This document shows positions 1 through 5,621 of a stretch of 9,655 nucleotides of DNA, piece after piece. The notes under the pieces are model-generated. The model did not search any database. It was not told the DNA's origin and saw only the letters and a program-made list of their open reading frames with translations. The position numbers and the translations under genes were made by a program. Each line of letters starts with the position of its first letter. The stretch's first letter is position 1. Origin of the DNA: Pseudomonadota bacterium (GTDB taxonomy: Bacteria > Pseudomonadota > Alphaproteobacteria > Rhizobiales > Devosiaceae); the NCBI GenBank assembly GCA_023387585.1, contig JAEWHZ010000009.1, positions 1 to 9,655 on the forward strand, read 5' to 3'.

Positions 1-510
1 CTGACGACGCTGTTCGTCTCGCGCGGCTCGCTGCTGATCCAGCAGGGCGACGAGATGTGGCGCACCCAGGAGGGCAACAACAACGCCTATGCGCAGGACA
101 ACGAGATCACCTGGGTCGACTGGGAGAACGCCGATGGCGATCTGGTCGATTTCGTCGCCGGCCTCAATGAATTCCGCAAGGCGCAGCCAGCGCTGCATGA
201 CGACGCGTTCCTGACCGACGAGGAAGTCGACGGCAAGCGCAGCGTGGCGTGGTGGCATCCCGAAGGCCACGAGATGAACGAGGCCGAATGGGCCGATCCC
301 GGCGCCTCCGTCCTGGGCACCGAGCTGTTCGTGCCCGACAGCCATGTCATCGTGTGGTTCAACCGCCGCGTCGAGACGGTGAAGGCCAGGCTGCCCCAGG
401 GCGATTGGCGCCTCGGCTTCCGCTCGGGCCACGAGGACGCGCCGGTCGCCGACGGCGTCGTCGATCTGCCGCCGCGCTCGGTGGTCATTCTCCTGAACGG
501 CCCTGAGTGA
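1..510 (+). CDS. glgX: Glycogen debranching enzyme GlgX, C-terminal part (5' truncated)
   Basis: The frame is open from the first base and ends at TGA 508-510, giving the last 169 residues of a protein whose start lies outside the window. The segment QGNNNAYAQDNEITWVDW (about residues 23-40 of the visible part), preceded by LLIQQGDEMWRTQ, matches the signature near the end of the catalytic barrel of GlgX/isoamylase-type GH13 debranching enzymes. The remainder, about residues 60-169, looks like the usual C-terminal beta-sandwich (for example HVIVWFNRR and PPRSVVILLN). GlgX removes alpha-1,6 branches from phosphorylase-limited glycogen in the cytoplasm. No other glycogen gene is visible because the upstream side is cut off. 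A TreX/isoamylase name is the main alternative. The gene ends 6 bp from the convergent gene at 517-945. Confidence 0.9.
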   Translation: MTTLFVSRGSLLIQQGDEMWRTQEGNNNAYAQDNEITWVDWENADGDLVDFVAGLNEFRKAQPALHDDAFLTDEEVDGKRSVAWWHPEGHEMNEAEWADPGASVLGTELFVPDSHVIVWFNRRVETVKARLPQGDWRLGFRSGHEDAPVADGVVDLPPRSVVILLNGPE

Positions 511-511
511 G

Positions 512-529
512 GCGGCTCACATGAGCCGC
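512..529. terminator. Hairpin between convergent genes, possible bidirectional terminator
   Basis: GCGGCTCA at 512-519 is the exact inverted copy of TGAGCCGC at 522-529, which folds as a 7-bp GC-rich stem with a 4-nt loop. It lies just after the glgX stop and includes the stop codon of the opposite gene. There is no T-run on either side, so termination is inferred only from position and stem strength. Confidence 0.35.
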
Positions 530-945
530 AGCACCATCATCAGCAACAACCCGGCGCCGATGAACAGGCAGATTGGGCCGTAGACCCTGCGATCGCTCCT
601 GGCGAAGGCCGGTTCGGAATGCTCCTGCTGCCAACGGGCGGTGTAGGGCAGGGCGCCGCGCACCAGGAAGGGTGCGGCGGCCGGCAGCGCCGACAGGGTC
701 AGGGGCAGGCCGCCGGCATCGTGGTCGCCGAGCGACAGCGCCAGCACGCCGATGCCGAAGCAGAACAGGGCGGTGAACAGCGCGCGCAGGCGCGGCACGC
801 GGGTCGCGCCGGGCGTGCCGATGATCGCCTTGGCCAGCAATTCGCGGCTGCGGATCGGCCAGATCGCGCCGAAGGTCCAGAGAAAATTGGCCAGCGCGAT
901 GGCCAGCAGCGGCATGAACACCAGCGCGGCGACCAGCATGCTCAT
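517..945 (-). CDS. DUF3995-like small integral membrane protein
   Basis: The protein has 142 residues, starting at ATG 945 with AAGGAAG about 8 bases upstream and ending at TGA 517-519. Hydrophobic segments are visible at about residues 1-25, 53-72, 80-97 and 123-142, so a protein with about four membrane spans is predicted. Motifs fit the DUF3995 family: an early FLWTFGAIWP (a tryptophan- and glycine-rich first helix), a central FLVRG (about 93-97), and the C-terminal FARSDRRVYGPICLFIG (114-130), resembling the family's FARxDxxxYSPLCLxLG. The biochemical role of that family is not known to me. It is the third gene of a minus-strand unit, 30 bp after the lysozyme-inhibitor-like gene. The family call rests on remembered motifs and is moderately sure; the membrane prediction is firmer. 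Confidence 0.7.
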   Translation of the reverse strand: MSMLVAALVFMPLLAIALANFLWTFGAIWPIRSRELLAKAIIGTPGATRVPRLRALFTALFCFGIGVLALSLGDHDAGGLPLTLSALPAAAPFLVRGALPYTARWQQEHSEPAFARSDRRVYGPICLFIGAGLLLMMVLRLM

Positions 946-975
946 CAGCGAAACTTCCTTGGGTATGCGGGCCGG

Positions 976-1365
976 TCAGGGCGTCATGGTGAATTCGAGG
1001 CATTGGGCGACCGGCTCGGCGTCCGGCCCCAGCGTCAGGTCGCGCAGGCTGGCCTCGGCGCCGGTGGTCCACCATTCCCATTGCGCCGCCGCGTAGCGCA
1101 CGCCCGAGGCGGCGAGCACGGCGGTGAACACCAGCGTCTCGCCTTCGACGGGCACCAGCGCCAGAAAATTCGGCGCAGCGTTGAGATACTCGATGGTCAT
1201 CGGCTCGAGCCCTTCGCACTCATAGGTCGCGACCTGGCGCTCGGCGCTGTCGCGCCCCTCGAGCGTCAGGATCAGCGCGCTGCTGGCGCCGCCCGTCGTC
1301 TGGGCCATGGCGGGCAGCAGGCCGACCAGCGTCAAGGCTGCGATGAGGGCTGGGCGAATGGGCAT
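976..1365 (-). CDS. Periplasmic MliC/PliC-like C-type lysozyme inhibitor homologue
   Basis: This 129-residue protein starts at ATG 1365, chosen because GGAGAA lies 5 bases upstream; an upstream TTG would add seven residues ahead of the signal peptide. Residues 1-21 form a signal peptide ending AMA before Q22. There is no lipobox, so it should be soluble in the periplasm, unlike lipoprotein MliC. The mature part has the family layout: YECEG (C50), SGVRY (87-91) matching the SGxxY motif, an aromatic WEWWTTG (96-102) in place of YxxxTKG, AEASL, and a C-terminal cysteine (C122) that could pair with C50. Family members block vertebrate C-type lysozyme by inserting loop residues into its active site. 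The usual lysine before the glycine is threonine here (T101), so inhibition is uncertain. It is the second gene of the minus-strand unit, 30 bp from each neighbour. Confidence 0.78.
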   Translation of the reverse strand: MPIRPALIAALTLVGLLPAMAQTTGGASSALILTLEGRDSAERQVATYECEGLEPMTIEYLNAAPNFLALVPVEGETLVFTAVLAASGVRYAAAQWEWWTTGAEASLRDLTLGPDAEPVAQCLEFTMTP

Positions 1366-1395
1366 GTCGGTTCTCCGCTTGCGCAAAAAGCTGTT

Positions 1396-1785
1396 TCAGG
1401 CCGGGATCGGATTGGCGCGATAAAAGGCGATGGCCTTGTCGATCACCTCGTCGAGCAGAAGGGCGCCGGAGGCGATCTCGGCGTCGTCATGCGAGCGCGC
1501 GGCCCAGGCCGTGGCGACCATCTGGATGGCATAGGCGTGGCGCTCGCGCCCGGCGCGGGCATGTTCGGCGATGGCCGTGTCGCAGGCGCGCAGCACCTGC
1601 TCGTAATCCTGGCGGGTGATGGGGCGGCGCGTCTCGGCCCAACTGCCGGCGCCGAACTGGGCGGCGATGGCGTCGGCGAATTTGCCGGTGAACCACATGG
1701 CGTCCGGGTCCTTGCCGCCGGCCTTGGCGAGATCGTCGAGAACGACGATCAGCTTGTGGCGCATCGCGGTGCGGGGGTCGAGCAT
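1396..1785 (-). CDS. Hypothetical helical protein, first gene of a three-gene unit
   Basis: I do not recognise this 129-residue protein. ATG 1785 is preferred because AGGAAGGA lies about 7 bases upstream. The frame stays open back to 1899, but that extension is arginine- and proline-rich and looks non-coding. The protein is predicted mostly alpha-helical, with no signal peptide and no membrane span, so it is probably cytoplasmic. It opens MLDPRTAMRHKLIVVLDDLAKAG and carries aromatic and charged helices such as WFTGKFADAIAAQFG (about 32-46), YEQVLRACDTAIAEH (about 61-75) and LLDEVIDKAIAFYRANP near the end. There is one cysteine and no obvious catalytic motif. It leads the unit with the lysozyme-inhibitor-like and DUF3995-like genes, which suggests co-transcription but does not give a function. 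Confidence 0.72.
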   Translation of the reverse strand: MLDPRTAMRHKLIVVLDDLAKAGGKDPDAMWFTGKFADAIAAQFGAGSWAETRRPITRQDYEQVLRACDTAIAEHARAGRERHAYAIQMVATAWAARSHDDAEIASGALLLDEVIDKAIAFYRANPIPA

Positions 1786-1868
1786 GAGGTGTCCTTCCTG
1801 CTGGCCGGGGCGGCCCGTGATCCGGTTCTTGGCCCGGAACGGGGGTGCCCGTCCAGCCATGTGCTCGC

Positions 1869-1897
1869 GAAACCGGGATCGGGATTTGTCCCGTTTC
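1869..1897. repeat. Imperfect inverted repeat in a divergent intergenic region
   Basis: GAAAC-C-GGGA (1869-1878) pairs with TCCCGTTTC (1889-1897) as nine base pairs with a single bulged C and a 10-nt loop. It sits in the 192-bp region between the minus-strand unit (start 1785) and the plus-strand gene starting at 1978, where the promoters for both should lie. It could be a regulator binding site or an RNA hairpin in one of the leaders. I could not find a convincing -35/-10 pair in this interval. Confidence 0.3.
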
Positions 1898-1977
1898 ACG
1901 CAACGCTTTCGAACCTGGTCCGTTCAGCGTGAGAGCGTTTTGCTCCGAACACCCATTTCAATCGAAGGATTTTGAAC

Positions 1978-2295
1978 ATGCAGATCAAGTCCATTGCGTC
2001 CATCGTAGCCATTACATCGGCCCTCGCCATCGGGCCGGCCTTTGCCCAGTTCACCATCGGCGGCCAGGATCTGAACGAGGAGGACCGTGCCCAGGTCGAG
2101 GCCTATTGCGCCGAGCTCGCCAACGAAGCCGCGATCGACGCCCCGGAGACCGACAATGATGCGGCCGACGGCACGGCCGATGATTCCGATGGCGGCGAGG
2201 GCGTGCAGCCTTCGGCCACCGACCAGGCGACCACGACGGTCGACCTTCAGGCCATCAGCCTCGAGGATTGCACCGAGGCCGGCTTCACGATGTAA
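1978..2295 (+). CDS. Small acidic secreted protein with two cysteines, unknown function
   Basis: This is a 105-residue protein starting at ATG 1978 with GAAGGA 8 bases upstream; an in-frame TTG at 1972 is less likely. Residues 1-23 are a clear Sec signal peptide (MQIK, a hydrophobic core, then AFA before Q24). The mature protein is very acidic. It has a first conserved-looking piece (QFTIGGQDLNEEDRAQVEAYC, with C44), then an Asp/Glu/Ala/Gly-rich low-complexity linker at about 54-76, and a short end piece with C98 (LEDCTEAGF). The two cysteines could form a disulfide across the linker. I do not recognise a family. A strong terminator follows, and the next gene begins about 200 bp on, so it is probably a single-gene unit. 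Confidence 0.75.
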   Translation: MQIKSIASIVAITSALAIGPAFAQFTIGGQDLNEEDRAQVEAYCAELANEAAIDAPETDNDAADGTADDSDGGEGVQPSATDQATTTVDLQAISLEDCTEAGFTM

Positions 2296-2322
2296 AATTT
2301 CCGCCGCACACAACTCCCCCGC

Positions 2323-2357
2323 CGACGCCCGGTCCCCTGGCCGGGCGTCGTGCTTTT
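2323..2357 (+). terminator. Rho-independent terminator after the acidic secreted protein gene
   Basis: A perfect 10-bp stem, CGACGCCCGG at 2323-2332 against CCGGGCGTCG at 2341-2350, with an 8-nt loop, is followed by TGCTTTT. It begins 27 bases after the stop codon at 2295, a good position to end that transcript. Confidence 0.8.
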
Positions 2358-2397
2358 CGGGGATTTTCGCGCCCCTTGCATGGTTAACCAACTCATA

Positions 2398-2414
2398 ATG
2401 CGCATGCGGCGCAT
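2398..2414. promoter_or_regulatory. Short palindromic motif upstream of the repeat-protein gene
   Basis: ATGCGC (2398-2403) and GCGCAT (2409-2414) form an inverted repeat with a 5-nt spacer, in an AT-richer patch (CATAATGCGC, GCATAAAAT) about 85 bases ahead of the gene at 2499. It resembles an operator half-site pair or part of a promoter. No properly spaced -35/-10 pair was found. Confidence 0.2.
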
Positions 2415-2498
2415 AAAATCCGGGGTCTTCATTGGCTCGGGGGGCGGGGGCTGGCAGCGTCCTTGTGTCGAAGAGGCCGACACCAATGGAGCGAAAAG

Positions 2499-2831
2499 AT
2501 GAAAACCTTTACCGCACTGCTTGTCGTGACGACCCTCGCCCTCGGCGGCACCTCCGCCCAGGCCTCCGGCCTGTTCTCGCGCACGACCGGGCTCGTGTCG
2601 AACATCACCGGCGCCGTGCAGCTCGGCCAGGTCAACGTGCTGAACGGCAATACCGTGGCCGTCGGCAACAACGGCGCCATCCTGTCGGGCAATGGCGTGC
2701 TCAACGGCTCCGGCGTGCTGAACAACATCCTCAATGGAAACCAGACCCTCGGGGCCGGCGTGCTCAATGGCGGCGGCCTGCTCAACGGCAGTGGTTTGTT
2801 CAACGGCGGCGGATCGAAGAAGCACTGGTAG
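2499..2831 (+). CDS. Secreted Asn/Gly-rich hexapeptide-repeat protein
   Basis: This 110-residue protein starts at ATG 2499 with GGAG 7 bases upstream. Residues 1-22 form a Sec signal peptide (MKTF, hydrophobic core, SAQA before S23). After a short stretch at 23-45 the rest is repetitive: the unit G-[VL]-[LF]-N-G-[SG] recurs with six-residue spacing at 66-76 and again at 87-104, with related VLNG, ILSG and ILNG units at 47, 61 and 77. It ends SKKHW. There are no cysteines and almost no charged residues within the repeats. Such regular hydrophobic-Asn-Gly repeats suggest a stacked beta-solenoid or an amyloid-like, surface-exposed fold, but this is inference. I cannot name a family with confidence. 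A strong hairpin follows, so it is likely transcribed alone. Confidence 0.78.
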   Translation: MKTFTALLVVTTLALGGTSAQASGLFSRTTGLVSNITGAVQLGQVNVLNGNTVAVGNNGAILSGNGVLNGSGVLNNILNGNQTLGAGVLNGGGLLNGSGLFNGGGSKKHW

Positions 2832-2843
2832 GTGCGGCTTCGG

Positions 2844-2871
2844 GGGGAGCCGCTGCGTCAAGCGGCTCCCC
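2844..2871 (+). terminator. Strong hairpin after the hexapeptide-repeat gene, terminator candidate
   Basis: GGGGAGCCGCT (2844-2854) and AGCGGCTCCCC (2861-2871) form a perfect 11-bp GC-rich stem with a 6-nt loop, 12 bases after the stop at 2831. The bases directly after it are not a T-run; the first (TTTTGGTTTG) begins at about 2890. It is therefore an atypical but well-placed terminator or 3'-end stabiliser. Confidence 0.55.
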
Positions 2872-2901
2872 ATCCCAGCTCAGGCGGCCTTTTGGTTTGT
2901 C

Positions 2902-2964
2902 GCGTTTCCGATCCCCGGATCACGTCCGAGGAGCAAAAGTGGGAGCCACTTTTGCTGGAAACGC
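2902..2964. repeat. Nested palindromic intergenic element (REP-like)
   Basis: An outer 8-bp inverted repeat, GCGTTTCC at 2902-2909 and GGAAACGC at 2957-2964, encloses a perfect 11-bp hairpin, AGCAAAAGTGG at 2932-2942 and CCACTTTTGCT at 2946-2956, with a 3-nt loop. The hairpin lies directly against the right outer arm. The space before it can form a small CGGA/TCCG arm, so the whole can fold as a branched structure. It sits between two convergent genes and ends one base before the stop codon of the XRE gene. Similar GCGTTTCC- and AAAAGTGG-containing palindromes are, from memory, common dispersed repeats in Hyphomicrobiales genomes. I see no second copy in this window. Confidence 0.65.
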
Positions 2965-2965
2965 T

Positions 2966-3586
2966 CTAACGCCCGAGCCATTGCGCCCGCGTCAGATGCG
3001 TTCGTCCCTCATTGTCGATGCGCAACTCCTCGAAGCTGAGCCCTGTGACCTCCGAAGGTTCGGCTTCGGCGATGCCGATCTCCGCCAGGCAAACGGCGCC
3101 GGCGGGGGTCGGCTGGATGGTCTTGCGGATTTCGAGCTTCAGCGGCGCCACCCCCGGCACCACCATGCGGATCGTCAGCACCACCCCGGCTTCGGGGCGC
3201 GCCAGCACCTCGGTATAGCGCTGGAAGGCCGGCCGGAATTCCGGGTTCCGCTCGGGATCGAGCAGCCAGCCATGGCGTTCGAGCGGATTGGGCGAGACCC
3301 GCAGAGGCCGGCTGCGGGCGATGATGGTGTGGCGGGCGTCGAACAGCACCAGCATCTGCTCGGAATGCGTCACGAAATGCAGCAGCCCCGCCAGCGGATC
3401 GGTGCGGTCGCCCATGACCAGCCGGCGTATGGCCGCGAGATTTTCCGCGCGCGGGCGGTCGCGCCCGCTTTCCCATCGGCTCACCTGGCTCTGCGTCACT
3501 CCCAGCGCCTCGGCCACCGTCTGCTGGCGCAGCCGGGCACGCAGGCGGTACTGGCGCAGCGCCAGCGCATAATCGTGCGGCTTCAT
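2966..3586 (-). CDS. XRE-family transcriptional regulator with PAS-like C-terminal domain
   Basis: This is a 206-residue protein. ATG 3586 is chosen because GGGGAA lies about 5 bases upstream and the helix-turn-helix follows at once; the longer frame to 3709 would add a non-coding-looking tail. Residues about 7-55 are a Cro/C1-type HTH: QQTVAEALGVTQSQVSRWESG (21-41) has the classic recognition helix and the trailing RDRP. The rest (about 65-190) resembles a PAS-type sensor: an LVLFDARHTIIARS strand segment, an NPLERHGW region, then paired beta strands (VVLTIRMVVPG, PLKLEIRKTIQP). A ligand cannot be predicted. It is divergent from the envelope-protein gene at 3735 with 148 bp between, so it may regulate that gene and itself. 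The stop codon touches the palindromic element. Confidence 0.82.
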   Translation of the reverse strand: MKPHDYALALRQYRLRARLRQQTVAEALGVTQSQVSRWESGRDRPRAENLAAIRRLVMGDRTDPLAGLLHFVTHSEQMLVLFDARHTIIARSRPLRVSPNPLERHGWLLDPERNPEFRPAFQRYTEVLARPEAGVVLTIRMVVPGVAPLKLEIRKTIQPTPAGAVCLAEIGIAEAEPSEVTGLSFEELRIDNEGRTHLTRAQWLGR

Positions 3587-3708
3587 CGCGATTCCCCGAA
3601 TGGCGAAATTGCCGCCAGTGTCGCGGCCGCGCCCTGAAGATTGCCGAAGCCTCCCGTCCGGGAAATCCGCTAGGGGATCAGTATCATCTTGGTTAATGCG
3701 CCGTTGCA

Positions 3709-3725
3709 CCCTGTCGGGGACAGGG
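3709..3725 (+). promoter_or_regulatory. Hairpin overlapping the ribosome binding site of the gene at 3735
   Basis: CCCTGTC (3709-3715) and GACAGGG (3719-3725) form a perfect 7-bp inverted repeat with a 3-nt loop. The right arm includes the first GGG of the Shine-Dalgarno GGGAGGTG at 3723-3730, and CACC at 3707-3710 could pair alternatively with GGTG at 3727-3730. It could limit ribosome access in the mRNA, or serve as a DNA operator for the divergent XRE regulator. Which of these, if either, is not shown by the sequence. Confidence 0.35.
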
Positions 3726-3734
3726 AGGTGCGGT

Positions 3735-4886
3735 ATGCGCGTTGTTACATCCGTCCTGCTGGCGACGGCGTCGCTGTCGCCCGCCGCAGCGCAGGAACTG
3801 GCGATCGAGAGCGAGGTGGCATCGGGCTATGTCAGCCATGCGGGCGAGGTCGATTTCGCGCTGCCCGATCTGGTATTGCGCCAGAGCCACAGGCTCCAGG
3901 CCGGCTTCACCTCGCGGCTCGCCACCGTCACCGCGCAAATGGTCTATACCGATTTGCGCCACGAGCGCGCCCGCTATGAGAACGATGCCGCGATTTCCGG
4001 CGAGGTGGCGGCGCAAATCGCTCTGGGTGATCGGGGCGCGTTGCGGGCCGGCTATGCGATCAGCCTCGAAAGTGAGGGCACGGCGCTCGATCTCGGCCTG
4101 CTGGCGCTGGCCTATCGCGTCGAGACGCTGGTCGACGGGCTGTCGCTGGGCTGGCACGGCGCCGGCGGAGCCGAGGCGCCGCGGCTCGATTTGACCCTGC
4201 GCCGCACGCAGCCGGGCGAGGCGCGCTTCGCACTCGGCCTCCTCGAGCCGGTCAGGCTCGATGCGCGTCAGACCATGGCCGAGCTGTCCGGGCAGGCCGG
4301 CTGGGCGCCGTGGGAAGGCGCGGCGCTGCTCGCCGGCGGCGGCGTCGCGCATGCGGCGGTCTCCCTCGAGGATCAGGCGCTGTATGGCCGCTATCCCGCC
4401 GACCGCTGGCGCGCTTTCGTCGGCGGGCAGGCGGAAGGGCAGGGCATCTATTCGCTGAAGGCGCTGGGCGGCGTCGACATCGCCGTGCCACAGGAACGTC
4501 CCGATCTGTGGCGCAGCGCGCCCTATGCCGATATGGCCCTGGGTCTCGCGCTGGCGCCCTTGTCGATCGAGCTGGCGGCGCAGCTTTCGGCCGACGCCGA
4601 TGCGCCGGTCGACGGCGTCGCCTCGCGCCGCACCGCGATCGCCGCCGGGCTCGGCCTCGCTTTGGGCGAAAACCTGTCGGCGCGGCTGGTCGGGCGCGCG
4701 GTCGACGAATTCGGGCTTTACGGCACCGATGAATTCGAGACGCGGCGCGATATCGAGCTGTCCCTCAGCCATGCCGGCCCGCTCGGGCTGTCGCAAAGCC
4801 TTACCCTCGCGCGCTCGCGGCGCGAGAGCGCCGAGGCCGGTTTCACCCTGACCTCGGTCATGATCGCTGTCGCCGCCAAAATGTGA
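3735..4886 (+). CDS. Predicted exported beta-rich (outer-membrane-like) protein
   Basis: The protein has 383 residues. ATG 3735 is preferred because GGGAGGTG lies just upstream and residues 1-19 form a signal peptide ending PAAA before Q20; the frame upstream to 3600 lacks these features. The mature sequence begins ELAIESEVASGYVSHAGEVD and consists of many short alternating polar/hydrophobic strands separated by turns (for example HRLQAGFTSRLATVTAQMVYTDL, ARLVGRAVDEFGLYG), with a Gly/Ala-rich centre and no cysteines. This is the pattern of a beta-barrel or porin-like outer-membrane protein. It ends SVMIAVAAKM without the C-terminal aromatic residue typical of barrel proteins, so insertion by the BAM machinery is not assured. 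I cannot name the family. It is divergent from the XRE gene, its possible regulator. Confidence 0.75.
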   Translation: MRVVTSVLLATASLSPAAAQELAIESEVASGYVSHAGEVDFALPDLVLRQSHRLQAGFTSRLATVTAQMVYTDLRHERARYENDAAISGEVAAQIALGDRGALRAGYAISLESEGTALDLGLLALAYRVETLVDGLSLGWHGAGGAEAPRLDLTLRRTQPGEARFALGLLEPVRLDARQTMAELSGQAGWAPWEGAALLAGGGVAHAAVSLEDQALYGRYPADRWRAFVGGQAEGQGIYSLKALGGVDIAVPQERPDLWRSAPYADMALGLALAPLSIELAAQLSADADAPVDGVASRRTAIAAGLGLALGENLSARLVGRAVDEFGLYGTDEFETRRDIELSLSHAGPLGLSQSLTLARSRRESAEAGFTLTSVMIAVAAKM

Positions 4887-5228
4887 TCGGGGCAAAGCGG
4901 GCCCGGGTGGGAACCGCGTTCCCTACGCCACGTTAGGCATCGAACGCCAGGCATAGCCGTTCGAGGTGGCGATGTTCCGGCCTATCGCCGGCAGCGATCT
5001 CGTCCCGTCGGACGGCAGATGCGGCACCGGGAATCGGGCGTTGGGACGGAGTTGACGCTCTCCGCTTTCGACCCCGATGGGACGCGAGGCTCCGGTCTCG
5101 CGTCCTTCCTTCGTGATCCGGTATTGCCAGTTCTAGTACAGATGAACGTGCACCGGTTGAGCTAGTCGACAGCCTTCGGGGCGGGTGCTCTATTGCGGAT
5201 CATCCAGAATTCCGGGGCGGAGACTGTC
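4887..5228. other. Intergenic region of about 340 bp without a convincing gene
   Basis: No open frame here has both a plausible start site and protein-like composition. The longest candidate, from ATG 5019 (about 48 codons, ending with the TAG near 5165), has no ribosome binding site and no recognisable sequence. The region holds small inverted repeats: GGGAAC/GTTCCC at 4909-4923, CGAACG/CGTTCG at 4941-4963, and the stronger hairpin at 5080-5105. The promoter of the gene at 5229 should lie in the last 100-150 bp, but no well-spaced -35/-10 pair is evident. Composition is similar to its neighbours. Confidence 0.5.
5080..5105 (+). terminator. Hairpin in the long intergenic region, possible terminator
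   Basis: GGACGCGAG (5080-5088) and CTCGCGTCC (5097-5105) form a perfect 9-bp stem with an 8-nt loop that can pair two bases further. It is followed by the pyrimidine-rich TTCCTTC. It could end the transcript from 3735-4886, although it lies nearly 200 bases after that stop codon. Confidence 0.4.
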
Positions 5229-5621
5229 ATGCGCAAGAGCCTCACCATCGCCTTGCTGTTGCTCGGCGCGTTGCTGTTCGGCGCGCCGGCGGCGCTGGCC
5301 GACCATATGACCGGGCGCTATATCGGCATCGGCGATCTCGAAGGCGCCATTATCGACATGCAGCAGAGCGGCCGGCAGGTCACGGGCCGCATCTCCGGCA
5401 CCGAGAACGGCTCGATCGAGGCCCGGAGCGATGGCGGCGATAGTTTTTCCGGCATGCTGTGGATCGAGAATTTCGGCCGGCTACCCTTCGAGGGCCGCTG
5501 GGCGCCGTCCGGGCTAACGCTGACGGTGACCATCAACGGCAACCGGGCCACGATGCAACTGGTTCCGGCCGGCGGCCGCTTGGACGACCATCACACGCCC
5601 ACCGTCGATGGCGCGACCTAA
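5229..5621 (+). CDS. Exported small beta-domain protein; N-terminal part of an interrupted GYF_2 gene
   Basis: Start ATG 5229 has GGAG 6 bases upstream. Residues 1-24 form a Sec signal peptide (MRKS, a long Leu/Ala core, ALA before D25). Residues about 25-117 are a predicted beta-rich domain with strands such as GRYIGIGDLEGAIIDMQQSG, QVTGRISG, FEGRW and LTLTVTINGN, like small lipocalin-like sandwiches; I do not recognise the exact family. The frame stops at TAA 5619-5621 after 130 residues, right after a short Asp/His/Thr/Pro linker (DDHHTPTVDGAT). The very next codon starts a GYF_2 domain in the same frame. This product is therefore probably the front part of a longer protein, either broken by a nonsense change or released as a short form. 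The signal peptide and beta domain themselves look intact. Confidence 0.75.
   Translation: MRKSLTIALLLLGALLFGAPAALADHMTGRYIGIGDLEGAIIDMQQSGRQVTGRISGTENGSIEARSDGGDSFSGMLWIENFGRLPFEGRWAPSGLTLTVTINGNRATMQLVPAGGRLDDHHTPTVDGAT

Noticed and set aside
619..1932. Long open frame (437 codons) on the plus strand across the three minus-strand genes
   Set aside because: Its product is Arg/Gly/Ala/Gln-rich without domains, and it runs antisense to genes with good start sites, a signal peptide and family motifs. It is a by-product of high GC.
2640..2815. Repetitive DNA in the hexapeptide-repeat gene considered as a CRISPR-like or satellite array
   Set aside because: The periodicity is at the protein level in one frame (six residues) with varied codons. 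There are no uniform repeats and spacers.
3693..4895. Long open frame (400 codons) on the minus strand opposite the envelope protein gene
   Set aside because: The composition is Arg/Gln/Gly-rich with no recognisable features, whereas the plus strand has a ribosome binding site, a signal peptide and regular strand patterns.
5019..5165. About 48-codon frame in the intergenic region
   Set aside because: No ribosome binding site, no signal peptide, no recognisable similarity, and the hairpin at 5080-5105 lies inside it.
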